In this document: positions 24,163 through 34,325 of the stretch, in pieces | How positions within the stretch are numbered: position 1 is the stretch's first letter | Layout of the letters: the number at the start of each line of letters is the position of its first letter | Made by a program: the position numbers and the translations under genes | The notes under the pieces: generated by a model | Seen by the model: the letters and a program-made list of their open reading frames with translations, nothing else | Told to the model about the DNA's origin: nothing | Databases searched by the model: none | From: Methylobacterium cerastii | GTDB lineage: Bacteria > Pseudomonadota > Alphaproteobacteria > Rhizobiales > Beijerinckiaceae | Reading direction: 5' to 3' | Length of the DNA: 64,000 nucleotides | Assembly (NCBI RefSeq): GCF_022179125.1 | Contig: NZ_BPQG01000034.1 | Span: 1 to 64,000, forward strand

Positions 24163-25959
24163 ATGCCCCCGTTCCCGACGATCCCCGCCCTGCACGCGGC
24201 CTACGCCGCCGGAGAGGACCCGCGTGCGATCCTGGCGGAGGTGTACCGCCGCGTCGCGGACGCCGACGATCCCGGCATCTTCCTCGCCCTCGTGCCGGAG
24301 CCCGAAGCCGCGGCGGCCTTGGCCGCGCTCGGCCCGTTCGATCCGGCAAGCAAGCCGCTCTGGGGCATCCCGTTCGCGGTGAAGGACAACGTCGACGTCG
24401 CCGGGATGGCGACGACGGCCGCGTGCCCCGACTTCGCCTACACCGCCACCGAGACCGCCCACGCGGTCGAAAAGCTTCTGGCGGCGGGCGCGATCCTCGT
24501 CGGCAAGACCAACCTCGACCAGTTCGCCACCGGCCTCGTCGGGGTACGGACACCCTATCCGGTGCCACGCAACGCGATCGATCCGGCCTACGTACCGGGC
24601 GGCTCCAGCAGCGGCTCGGCGGTGGCGGTCGCCCGCGGCCTCGTCGCCTTCGCGCTCGGCACCGACACGGCGGGCTCGGGCCGGGTGCCGGCGGCCCTGA
24701 ACAACGTCGTCGGCCTGAAGCCGTCGCTCGGCAGCGTCTCGACGCGCGGCATGGTTCCGGCCTGCCGCACGCTCGACACGCTCTCGGTCTTCGCCGGTAC
24801 CGTGGCCGACGCCGACGCCGCCTTCCGGATCATGGCCGGCTACGACCTCGCCGACGCGTATTCCCGGCGGCTGCCGCTGCCGGCGCCGTCGGCGATCCCG
24901 CCCGGCCTGCGCCTCGGCGTGCCGGATGCGCAGGGGCTGGATTTCGCCGGAGACGCCCTGTCGGAGGCGGCCTTCGCGGCGAGCCTTTCCGACCTCGAAG
25001 CCCTCGTCGGCGCAGCGCGCCCGGTGGACTTCGCGCCGATGTTTTCGACCGCGCGCCTGCTCTACACCGGCCCCTGGGTGGCCGAGCGCTACCAGGCGAT
25101 CCGCGACGAGATCGAGACGCGGCCCGAGATCCTGCATCCGACGACGCGGGCCGTGATCGAGAACGCGAAGGGTTTCTCGGCGGCGGACGCCTTCGGCGGG
25201 CTCTATCGCCTGGCCGAGCTGCGGCGTGCGGCCGACGCGGTCTGGGACGCGGTCGACGTGCTCGTCGTGCCGACCTTCCCGCGTCCGCGGACGGTCGCCG
25301 ACCTCGCCGCCGACCCGATCGGACCGAACAGCGAGCTCGGCACCTACACCAACTTCGTCAACCTGCTCGACTGGTGCGCGCTCGCCGTGCCCGGCCGCTT
25401 CCGGGCGGACGGCTTCCCCGCGGGGGTGACGCTGCTGGCGCCCCGCGGCCGCGACGGGCTGATCGCGGCAATCGGCGCCCGCCTGCACGCGGCGTCCGGC
25501 GTGCCGATCGGGGCGAGCGCCGTGCCGGTCCCGGAGGCGGTCGCGCCGAAGGGGCCTCAGGGCGACGCAATCGAGCTGGCGGTGGTCGGCGCGCACCTGT
25601 CGGGCCTGGCCCTCAACGGCGAGCTGACCGGCCTCGGCGCCCGCTTCCTGCGGGCCGTCTCGACGGCGCCGGACTACCGCTTCTACGCGCTCCCCGGCGG
25701 CCCGCCGCATCGCCCGGGCCTGCTGCGGGTGGCGGCCGGCACGGGCACGGCGATCGAGACCGAGGTCTGGGCGCTCCCGCCCGAGGCCTTTGGCCGCTTC
25801 GTCTCGACGATCCCGAGCCCGCTGGGCGTCGGCACCCTGCGCCTTTCCGACGGCACGGCCCCGAAGGGGTTTTTGGTCGAGGCCGAAGGCGTCGTCGGCG
25901 CCGAGGAGATCGGGCGCTACGGCGGCTGGCGCGGGTTCCTGGCCCGCGCCGCCGGTTGA
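24163..25959 (+). CDS. atzF: Allophanate hydrolase
   Basis: The 598-aa protein is an amidase-signature enzyme with the Lys-Ser-Ser triad: Lys74 in GIPFAVKDN, cis-Ser148 in PGGSSSGSA, and Ser172 in GTDTAGSGR. A second, C-terminal domain of about 150 residues (from about 450, ending AEEIGRYGGWRGFLARAAG) is characteristic of allophanate hydrolases. These enzymes convert allophanate to ammonia and CO2, usually after urea carboxylase or at the end of cyanuric acid/biuret breakdown. No urea carboxylase gene is next to it. It closes the operon, 49 bases after the hydrolase gene. Confidence 0.93.
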   Translation: MPPFPTIPALHAAYAAGEDPRAILAEVYRRVADADDPGIFLALVPEPEAAAALAALGPFDPASKPLWGIPFAVKDNVDVAGMATTAACPDFAYTATETAHAVEKLLAAGAILVGKTNLDQFATGLVGVRTPYPVPRNAIDPAYVPGGSSSGSAVAVARGLVAFALGTDTAGSGRVPAALNNVVGLKPSLGSVSTRGMVPACRTLDTLSVFAGTVADADAAFRIMAGYDLADAYSRRLPLPAPSAIPPGLRLGVPDAQGLDFAGDALSEAAFAASLSDLEALVGAARPVDFAPMFSTARLLYTGPWVAERYQAIRDEIETRPEILHPTTRAVIENAKGFSAADAFGGLYRLAELRRAADAVWDAVDVLVVPTFPRPRTVADLAADPIGPNSELGTYTNFVNLLDWCALAVPGRFRADGFPAGVTLLAPRGRDGLIAAIGARLHAASGVPIGASAVPVPEAVAPKGPQGDAIELAVVGAHLSGLALNGELTGLGARFLRAVSTAPDYRFYALPGGPPHRPGLLRVAAGTGTAIETEVWALPPEAFGRFVSTIPSPLGVGTLRLSDGTAPKGFLVEAEGVVGAEEIGRYGGWRGFLARAAG

Positions 25960-25974
25960 TCCGGGCGAAACGCG

Positions 25975-26613
25975 CTACTTGAGGCTGGCGATCGCGCCAG
26001 CGAGGCCGTCGAGGGAGGTCGCGATGGCGACGGGGGCGGCGGTCTCGCTCCGGCGATAGCGTACGCGGACGGAGGCGCGCGCGGCGATCGCCCGGCGAAG
26101 AGCCTCGTCCACCGCCAGGAAGCCGAGGCAGAGGCTGGCGTTGCAGCTCTCCAGGCGGATCACGGTCTCCTCGGCCGCGCCGAACGCCAGCCCCACGGTG
26201 CGAGCCGACCATGCGCCCACCGGCGCGCGCACCACGAAGACCGGCGCCCCCGCGCTGGTGGCCGCGAGCGACCAGCTGAAAGCGAAGGCCCCGTCGCCGT
26301 CCACGATCGATTGCGAGGCGTTGCAGACCCTGCGATGGCGGCGCAGGTTCTCGTCGCAGATCAGGGTCCAGGTCGCGAAGGCCTGGATCATCCGGCGGGT
26401 GTCGCCCGGCGCCTCGCCGGGAAGCGGCGCACCCTCGGGCGGGTGGACGCGATAGGCCGGCGCCGCGAACTGGGCGCGGGGCGCGTCGTCGGTGGAGACT
26501 GCGCCGCGCATCGCGAACGGCCCGAGGGCGCCGTCTCCGGCCGGGGCCGCGAGCGCGGGCGCCGCGAGCAGCATCCCGAGCCCGGCCACGGCGGCGATGG
26601 CCTGTGTGCGCAC
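25975..26613 (-). CDS. Invasion-associated locus B (IalB) family secreted protein
   Basis: The 212-aa product has a signal peptide (ending APALAAPAG) and the IalB core: TWTLICDENLRRHRRVCNAS with two Cys, FSWSLAATSAGAPVFVVRAPVGAW, and ESCNASLCLGFLAVD with two more Cys. Four conserved cysteines suggest two disulfides. IalB of Bartonella is linked to erythrocyte entry; in environmental bacteria the role is unclear. GTG 26613 lies only eight bases after the stop of the adhesin gene, with TGAGG overlapping that stop, so the two are probably translated together. Its end is 15 bases from convergent atzF. Confidence 0.82.
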   Translation of the reverse strand: MRTQAIAAVAGLGMLLAAPALAAPAGDGALGPFAMRGAVSTDDAPRAQFAAPAYRVHPPEGAPLPGEAPGDTRRMIQAFATWTLICDENLRRHRRVCNASQSIVDGDGAFAFSWSLAATSAGAPVFVVRAPVGAWSARTVGLAFGAAEETVIRLESCNASLCLGFLAVDEALRRAIAARASVRVRYRRSETAAPVAIATSLDGLAGAIASLK

Positions 26614-26621
26614 GGCCCGCC

Positions 26622-29564
26622 TCAGTTGAGGGTGAAGCTGGCGCCGGCGCCGATCCCGAAGTCGCGTCCGGCGGCGACGCCGGTGGCGTTCACCCGCGCG
26701 GACCCGTCGGGAAGCGTGTAGCCGATGCCCATCGAGGCCGCGCCCTCGCCGCGCCAGACGCCGCCGCCGGCCGCCATGCTCAGCTTGCCCGGGCGGTCGT
26801 CGAAGCGGAGCGAGGCGGCCGCCAGGCCGATCGCCGCGCCGCGCCGCGCCTCCTGGCGGACCTGCCCGACCTCGTTCTGAAGGCCGGCGAGCTGGCTGCC
26901 GAAGGCGTTCGCCTGCTTCTCCAGCGGCGCGACGCGGGCGTCGGTGTAGGCGGTGCCGGCGGCGTAGCTCGCCTGCACCCGCTGGTCGGTGTAGGCAAAG
27001 CTCTGCGCCTTTGCGGTCGCGACCTGGGCCGTCACCTGCCCGAGGTTGGCGGCATCAGTGGGCTGCACCCCGGCCGCGACGTTGCGGATCAGAACCGGCT
27101 GGTTCGGGTCGCTGCCGGCCAGCGTCATCGACTGGCCGCGCCCGCCGGTCGCCGGGTCGACGTCGTACTTCACCGCGAACGCGTCCACCGCCGCGAGCGC
27201 GTCGCCGACGCCGGAATAGGACCGGCCGCCGAGGGCGTAGGTCGGCCCGGTGAAGCTGCCGTCGGCGGCGAAACCCGCTCCGCCGCCGAGGGCGCCGGCG
27301 AGGTTGCCGCCGACCGCGCGGAGCTGGCGCAGGTTGACCGCGTCGGTGTCCTGGGTGCCGCCGGCGACGTTGACGATCTGCCGCTCCGCGCCCTCCGCGC
27401 CGACCGAGACCGCGCCCGCGGTCGAGGCCACCGTGATCCCTGAGAACGCCTCGGCAGCCCCCGAGAGCCCGGCGCGGCGGGCGATCGCGTTGGCGCCAAG
27501 CGCGACGCCGCCCTCGACGCTCGCCACCGAGGCCGGACCGATGGCGAGGCTGTCGGTCGCGGTGGCCTGGGCGGCGGCACCGGTGCTGCGCACCGCGACG
27601 TAGCGGCTTCCGGCGGTGTTGAGGGTGGTCACCGCGGCGTCGAGGCTGCCGAGCGCGGAGCCGACGTCGCCGAAGCTCGCGCCTTGGATCGCGTAGCTCG
27701 GGGCGGTGACTGTGCCGTCGGCAGCCACGCTCGACCCGCCGCCGAGGCTCCTCGCAAGCGAAGCGGAGAGCCCGTAGACCTGCCCGCCGCTGACCGCGTC
27801 GGTGGAGCCCAGGGCGATCCGGCCGCCGGAGACGCCGGTGAGCGTTCGGGCCGTGCCGTCGCGGTCGGCGAAGCTCACCGTGGTGCCGTCGGTCTCGGCG
27901 CCGACGGTCAGGCCGCGGGTCGCGGCGTCCTGCTTCACGAGGCCGACGCTGCCGTTGGCCAATCCGGCCGACAGGCCGGCGACCGCCTGGTTCGTCGCAT
28001 AGAGCTGGCCCCCGTTGACCGCTTCGTCGGAGCCCGCCGAGAGGGCGCCGGAGGAGACGCCGCGGAGCACACGGCCGCTGCCGGCACTGTTGCGGAAGTC
28101 GACGAGCGCCCCGTCCGTCGCGGCGGCGACGCGGATCGCACGGCTCGTCGAGTCCTGCCGCACCAGGCCGAAGGTGCCGTCGTCGATGCTCTGGCGCAGC
28201 GCGTAGAGCTGGTCGCCGTTGACAGCATCGGTCGAGCCCGCGGCGAGGCTGCCCGGGGCGAGGCCGGTGATGCGGACCGCGGAGCCGACGGTCCCGGCGC
28301 GGCTCAGGTCGACGCTGGCCAGCCGGTTGCCCGACCCGTCGGTGTCGTAGCGCAATGCGAGTTGGTCGAGGGCGCCGACGACGCCGGGCACGGTGGCGTA
28401 GGATCGTCCGTTGTAGGTGTAGCTCGGCGGCGTGTAGGTGCCGTCGCTGCCGAAGCTGCCGCCGAGCGCTGTCGCATTCTTGGTGACCCCGCTCCCGACC
28501 GAACGGAGCTGGCGGACGTTGACGGCATCTGTGTCCTGCTGGCCTCCGGCGACATTCGTGATCTGTCGCTCAGCCCCTTGTGCGCCGACCGACACTTCGC
28601 CGTTGGCGGAGGACAGGGTGTTGGTGGTGTAGGCCTCGGTGCCGCTGAGGCTGCCCCGCAGCGCCATCGAGCCGGCACCGAGCGCCACGGACTGCGCCTT
28701 CGTCGCCGAGGCTCCGCTGCCGAGCGCCAGCGCCGAGCCGCCGACGGCCCTGGCGTTGTCGCCGATCGCGATGTTGCTGGCCGTCGGATTGCTCCCGGTT
28801 TCACCGGCGACGGAGAGGCGGCCCAGCGCCAGCGCGTCCTGTCCGTAGGCGCTGGCGATGAACCCCTGGGCGAACGAGAAGTCGCCGACCGCATAGGATT
28901 GTCGTCCCAGAGCGATGGCGACGTCGCCGAGCGCTTGGTTGTTCGTCCCGAGCGAAAGGGTCGAGCGGCCAGTAGCGAGGTTGGCATAACCGATCGCGAC
29001 GCCGTAGGAGCCGGCCGCGTCGTTGTTCGCGCCGATCGCGGTCGAGTTGAAGGTCCCGGTGCCGGCCGAGTTGTGGTAGCCGACGGCCACGCCGCCGGCG
29101 GCGCCGACCGTGGACTTCTTGCCGATCGCCGTGCCCGACGGCTGGGCGCCGGCACTGGTCTCCCCGGCGCCGGGCGGTGTGGTGCTGCCGTTCGCGCCGT
29201 TCTGGATGTTGCCGCCGGTCCCGGCCGCGGGGATGCCGACGCCGCTGGCATCCCGGTAATTGATGATGCCCTGGTTGTTCGTCGCCGACTGCGCGGAGGC
29301 GCCCGACCCGATCGCCACGGCACCGGCGCCAGCCGAGCTCGCGTTGTAGCCGCCGGCGAAGGACTCGTCGCCGCCGGCCGTCGCATTCGGGCCGATCGCG
29401 GTCGCGTTCGTTCCGGCCGACGTGGCGCCGGTACCGGCATTGTAGGCTTGTGCCGAAGCCGAGCCCGTCGCGGCGAAGCCGAGGGCCAAGGTCAGCGCGG
29501 TCGTGGTCAGCAGGTGGCGATGCAGGCGCGCCGCAGGGCGGTCACAGGGTCGGTGGCTGGACAT
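26622..29564 (-). CDS. YadA-like trimeric autotransporter adhesin
   Basis: The 980-aa protein starts with an extended signal sequence (MSSHRPCDRPAARLHRHLLT, then TTALTLALGFAATGSASAQ). The passenger has YadA/Hep_Hag head repeats (AIGxxA-type, for example TAIGPNATAGG and VAIGSGASA) in the first third, several neck motifs (QDTDAVNVRQLR and SLAAGSTDAVNGDQLYAL types), repeated stalk modules, and a C-terminal YadA anchor (RRGAAIGLAAASLRFDDRPG with GIGAGASFTLN at the end). It forms a trimeric outer-membrane barrel displaying an adhesive fibre, likely for plant or surface attachment. The final residue is Asn rather than the usual aromatic residue. Confidence 0.9.
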   Translation of the reverse strand: MSSHRPCDRPAARLHRHLLTTTALTLALGFAATGSASAQAYNAGTGATSAGTNATAIGPNATAGGDESFAGGYNASSAGAGAVAIGSGASAQSATNNQGIINYRDASGVGIPAAGTGGNIQNGANGSTTPPGAGETSAGAQPSGTAIGKKSTVGAAGGVAVGYHNSAGTGTFNSTAIGANNDAAGSYGVAIGYANLATGRSTLSLGTNNQALGDVAIALGRQSYAVGDFSFAQGFIASAYGQDALALGRLSVAGETGSNPTASNIAIGDNARAVGGSALALGSGASATKAQSVALGAGSMALRGSLSGTEAYTTNTLSSANGEVSVGAQGAERQITNVAGGQQDTDAVNVRQLRSVGSGVTKNATALGGSFGSDGTYTPPSYTYNGRSYATVPGVVGALDQLALRYDTDGSGNRLASVDLSRAGTVGSAVRITGLAPGSLAAGSTDAVNGDQLYALRQSIDDGTFGLVRQDSTSRAIRVAAATDGALVDFRNSAGSGRVLRGVSSGALSAGSDEAVNGGQLYATNQAVAGLSAGLANGSVGLVKQDAATRGLTVGAETDGTTVSFADRDGTARTLTGVSGGRIALGSTDAVSGGQVYGLSASLARSLGGGSSVAADGTVTAPSYAIQGASFGDVGSALGSLDAAVTTLNTAGSRYVAVRSTGAAAQATATDSLAIGPASVASVEGGVALGANAIARRAGLSGAAEAFSGITVASTAGAVSVGAEGAERQIVNVAGGTQDTDAVNLRQLRAVGGNLAGALGGGAGFAADGSFTGPTYALGGRSYSGVGDALAAVDAFAVKYDVDPATGGRGQSMTLAGSDPNQPVLIRNVAAGVQPTDAANLGQVTAQVATAKAQSFAYTDQRVQASYAAGTAYTDARVAPLEKQANAFGSQLAGLQNEVGQVRQEARRGAAIGLAAASLRFDDRPGKLSMAAGGGVWRGEGAASMGIGYTLPDGSARVNATGVAAGRDFGIGAGASFTLN

Positions 29565-30269
29565 GACGACCGGTGGTTCCTCGAAACACGCAACGAAGAG
29601 AACGGGACGGGCAAGGCGGTGCCGCGAACATCCAGTCACGCGATGGGCGGATGCTCTCGGTCGATCGGGTCGGGCGGGCGTTCCGGCCATGCGCCTTGGA
29701 GGTCGGAAGGCGGATCATGCTTCGGGCAGGCGATCACCCTAAAGAAACTTCCTTGTTCTCACGGCCCCTTCAGCGCTGTTTGCTGCATTCGGATTTGCGC
29801 TTCAGCGAACATTTGAGTCCAGCCGTGTCGTTTATGACGGGTCATGATTAAAATCATGCTACTCGCGGCGATGTCGGATCGGCGTCGCTCAGGGACACAT
29901 CGGGGCCGCTTTCGCGATCCGGCCAGGGGGGCGGTGTGACGGCCGACGTTGGGGCCGGCGGTCGTCCCGTCGCGATCACGTCCAATTGATTGCGCGGGCG
30001 GGCCGGCGGGCGCGGACGGGCCGAATGCCGGCCTCAGCCTTCGACCACCGGGGGGCGAACTCGGATCGCGGACGGCCGCAGGGTTATCGTCTCCGCCGGG
30101 GGTTCTGGGCGGCCCCCGGCACGCTTTCGCCCCATTGATCGGCGACACGGCGCACCTCTTGCGGGACGGCACCATGGCAAGGGCATCACGGAAGGGCGTC
30201 GCGGAGCCCGCGCCCACGGCCCTGTGCCCCCATCCTGCCGTCGCCCCTGCCGAGCATCCAAGGATTTCG
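29565..30269. other. Divergent promoter region of adhesin and MscS-type channel
   Basis: This 705-base gap contains both promoter regions. The part from about 29735 to 29870 is less GC-rich than its surroundings. A palindrome CATGAT-TAAA-ATCATG (29843-29858) lies there. Open frames crossing the region have no protein-like composition. Nothing else was recognised. Confidence 0.4.
29843..29858. promoter_or_regulatory. AT-rich palindromic operator candidate
   Basis: CATGAT and ATCATG are perfect inverted repeats around TAAA, in an AT-rich stretch between the divergent adhesin and channel genes. The shape fits a dimeric regulator site; no specific regulator can be named. Confidence 0.35.
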
Positions 30270-32933
30270 ATGAGTCGTCGCCCGTCCGCGCGCAGCCGAA
30301 TCGCCCGCGAAACGCGCCTGCGCAGTCCGATCCGCTCGATGATCGCCGCCGGGCTGGCGGCGCTCCTGCTCGCCCCCGGCCTTGGTTGGGCGCAGTCGGC
30401 CCCGCCGCCGGCCCCCGCGGCCGGGACCCAGACCAAGACGCCCGACGCCAAATCCTCGGAGACGAAGCCGGCCGAGGGTAAGCCTGCTGACGCCAAGCCG
30501 GCCGACGCCAAGCCGGCCCCCCCGAAGCCCGAGATGTCCGAGGCGCTCAAGGCGGTGCGGGCCAAGCTCGACGCGGCCAAGAACGACCTCGCCGCGCGCG
30601 AGAAGGAACTCGCCCGCACCGATCTCGGCACGCCGGAGCTGTCGGCCATCCGCGACGGCGTCGGCCCGGTCACCGACGAGATCCGGACGATCATCGGCCG
30701 GCTCGACGCGCCGCTCGAATCGGCCCGCGAGCGCCTGACCCAGCTCGGGCCGAAGCCCAAGGACGCCGAGGAGAGCCCCGAGGTCGCCCAGGAGCGGGTC
30801 GAGCGCGACGCGGCGGTCTCGCGCATCGACGAGACCCAGCGGCTGGCGCGCTCGCTCCTGGTCCAGGGCGACCAGATCATCGACCGGGTCTCGAACCGGC
30901 GGCGCGAGTCCTTCACCAAGGGACTGTTCGAGCGCAGCTTGGCCCTGGTAAGTCCGCAGCTCTGGAGGCGGGTCGCGGCCGACGTGCCCCGCGACGTGCG
31001 CTCGCTGCAGAGCGCGCTGTCGGACATCCTGCTGCTGTTCTCGCGCAACGGCACCCTCGGCAACCTGCTGCTGCTCGGCCTCGCCTTCGGCGTCTCGGTG
31101 GCGCTGTATTTCGGCCGCCGCAACATCGCCCCGCGTCTCGGCCGGCGCGACGCGGCGATGGCCGAGCCGACCCGGCGCCAGACCCTCCTCGGCGCGTGGC
31201 GGGTGCTGCTGCTCGGCACCGTGCCGGCGGTGATCGGCTCCTACGCGGTCTATTACGCCCTCGACGGCACCGACCTCCTGCCCTCCCGGCTGCTGCCGGT
31301 GGCCGGCGCGATCCTGGCCGGCCTCGCCTTCATCGCCTTCGTCGAGGCCTTGTGCGACGGCCTGCTCTCGCCGGACAAGCCGCAATGGCGGCCCGCGCCG
31401 GTGAGCGACGCGGCGGCGATCCGGGTGACGCGGCTCGCGGTCGGCATCGCCACGGTGATCACCGTGGTGAAATCGATCGAGGCGCTGAACTCGGGCATCT
31501 CGGCGGCGCTGCCGATCTCGATCGCCACCCGCGGCATCGGCGCGGTCGCGACCGCGCTGATCCTCGCCATAGGCCTGCACCGCTTCGCCGACAAGGAAGA
31601 GGAAGAGGAGGCCTGCTTCGGCCCCTACGTGCCGACGAAGACCACCACCGGCCTCGGCGGACCGGCGCGCCTCGTCGGCTGGGCGGCGACGGCCGTCATC
31701 GGCGTCGCCGCCCTCGTCGGCTACGTCGCCTTCGCCGCGTTCGTGATCGACCAGCTGGTCTGGACCGCGAGCCTCCTGGTACTGCTCTACCTGCTCGTAC
31801 AGAGCGCCGACACCTTCGTCGGCGGCTCGCTGTCGGACGACACCCGGCTCGCCACCGCGCTCCAGGCCAACACCGGCCTGCGCAAACGCTCGCTCAACCA
31901 GATCGCGGTGCTCTCGACCGGGGCCGCGCGGGTGCTGCTGTTCCTGATCGTGGCGCTCCTGGTGCTCGCGCCCTGGGGCCTTGATTCGACCGACATCGTC
32001 TCCTCGATCCGGCAGGCCTTCTTCGGCTTCAAGGTCGGCGACGTCACGATCTCTCTCTCGACCATCGCGCTGGGCCTCGGGATCCTGATCCTCGGCATCG
32101 TCATCACCCGGGCGGTCCAGCGCTGGCTCGAGCAGGTCTACCTGCCCGCCACCGACCTCGATGCGGGCCTGCGCAACTCGATCTCCACCGTGTCGGGCTA
32201 TTGCGGCTTCCTGCTCGCCCTGGCCCTGGCCTTCTCGTATCTCGGCCTCAGCCTCGAAAAGCTGACGATCGTGGCCGGCGCGCTCTCGGTCGGCATCGGC
32301 TTCGGCCTGCAATCGATCGTCAACAACTTCGTTTCGGGCCTGCTCCTGCTCTGGGAGCGGCCGATCCGCGTCGGCGACCAGGTGGTGATCGGCGATTCGG
32401 AGGGCATCGTGAAGCGCATCTCCGTGCGCTCCACCGAGATTCAGACCTTCGACCGCTCGGCGGTGATCGTGCCGAACTCCAACCTGATCTCAGGCATCGT
32501 CAAGAACCGCGTCCGCGGCGACCGGACCGGGCGGGTGTCGCTGACCGTCAACGTGCTGCGCAACCAGGACCCGGCGCGCGCCGCCGAGATGCTGCTCGCC
32601 TGCGCCGCCCAGCACGCCGACGTGCTGAAGGAGCCGGCACCGCGCGTGGTGTTCCGCAAGATCGGCGACCCGTTCCTCGAATTCGAACTCGTGGTGATGA
32701 TCGTCGACGTGAGCCTCGGCCTGAAGGTGCAGAACGACCTCAACTTCGCGGTGTTCGGGACACTGTCCCAGGCGGGTTTCATCCCGCCGCTCGGGCCGGG
32801 CTCCAGCATCGTCACGGTTCAGGGCCTCGACGGGATGCAGGAGGCGTTCTCCGAAATCGCCGGCCGGTTCCGCCCTCCGCCGGAGAACGGGATCGACTCC
32901 GGCCGCGACACGAGCCCGCTCGGCGCCCGGTAG
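30270..32933 (+). CDS. Large mechanosensitive channel of the MscS family
   Basis: The 887-aa protein has a signal peptide (ending GLGWAQ, about residue 43), a Pro/Lys-rich periplasmic linker with repeated KPADAKPA units, a helical periplasmic domain resembling DUF3772 (about 85-240), and about ten membrane spans. The MscS domain lies near residues 660-860: the pore helix GALSVGIGFGLQSIVNNFVS, then GLLLLWERPIRVGDQVVIGD and the beta domain DRSAVIVPNSNLISG. Such channels release solutes on osmotic downshock. ATG 30270 has AGGA about six bases upstream. The domain arrangement matches the large, multi-span MscS proteins of alphaproteobacteria. Confidence 0.9.
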   Translation: MSRRPSARSRIARETRLRSPIRSMIAAGLAALLLAPGLGWAQSAPPPAPAAGTQTKTPDAKSSETKPAEGKPADAKPADAKPAPPKPEMSEALKAVRAKLDAAKNDLAAREKELARTDLGTPELSAIRDGVGPVTDEIRTIIGRLDAPLESARERLTQLGPKPKDAEESPEVAQERVERDAAVSRIDETQRLARSLLVQGDQIIDRVSNRRRESFTKGLFERSLALVSPQLWRRVAADVPRDVRSLQSALSDILLLFSRNGTLGNLLLLGLAFGVSVALYFGRRNIAPRLGRRDAAMAEPTRRQTLLGAWRVLLLGTVPAVIGSYAVYYALDGTDLLPSRLLPVAGAILAGLAFIAFVEALCDGLLSPDKPQWRPAPVSDAAAIRVTRLAVGIATVITVVKSIEALNSGISAALPISIATRGIGAVATALILAIGLHRFADKEEEEEACFGPYVPTKTTTGLGGPARLVGWAATAVIGVAALVGYVAFAAFVIDQLVWTASLLVLLYLLVQSADTFVGGSLSDDTRLATALQANTGLRKRSLNQIAVLSTGAARVLLFLIVALLVLAPWGLDSTDIVSSIRQAFFGFKVGDVTISLSTIALGLGILILGIVITRAVQRWLEQVYLPATDLDAGLRNSISTVSGYCGFLLALALAFSYLGLSLEKLTIVAGALSVGIGFGLQSIVNNFVSGLLLLWERPIRVGDQVVIGDSEGIVKRISVRSTEIQTFDRSAVIVPNSNLISGIVKNRVRGDRTGRVSLTVNVLRNQDPARAAEMLLACAAQHADVLKEPAPRVVFRKIGDPFLEFELVVMIVDVSLGLKVQNDLNFAVFGTLSQAGFIPPLGPGSSIVTVQGLDGMQEAFSEIAGRFRPPPENGIDSGRDTSPLGAR

Positions 32934-34273
<1,340 letters not shown>

Positions 34274-34325
34274 CCGGCAAGCGCGTCATGGACCAGTGCC
34301 GCGCCGTGACGGCCGCCGTTCGCTC

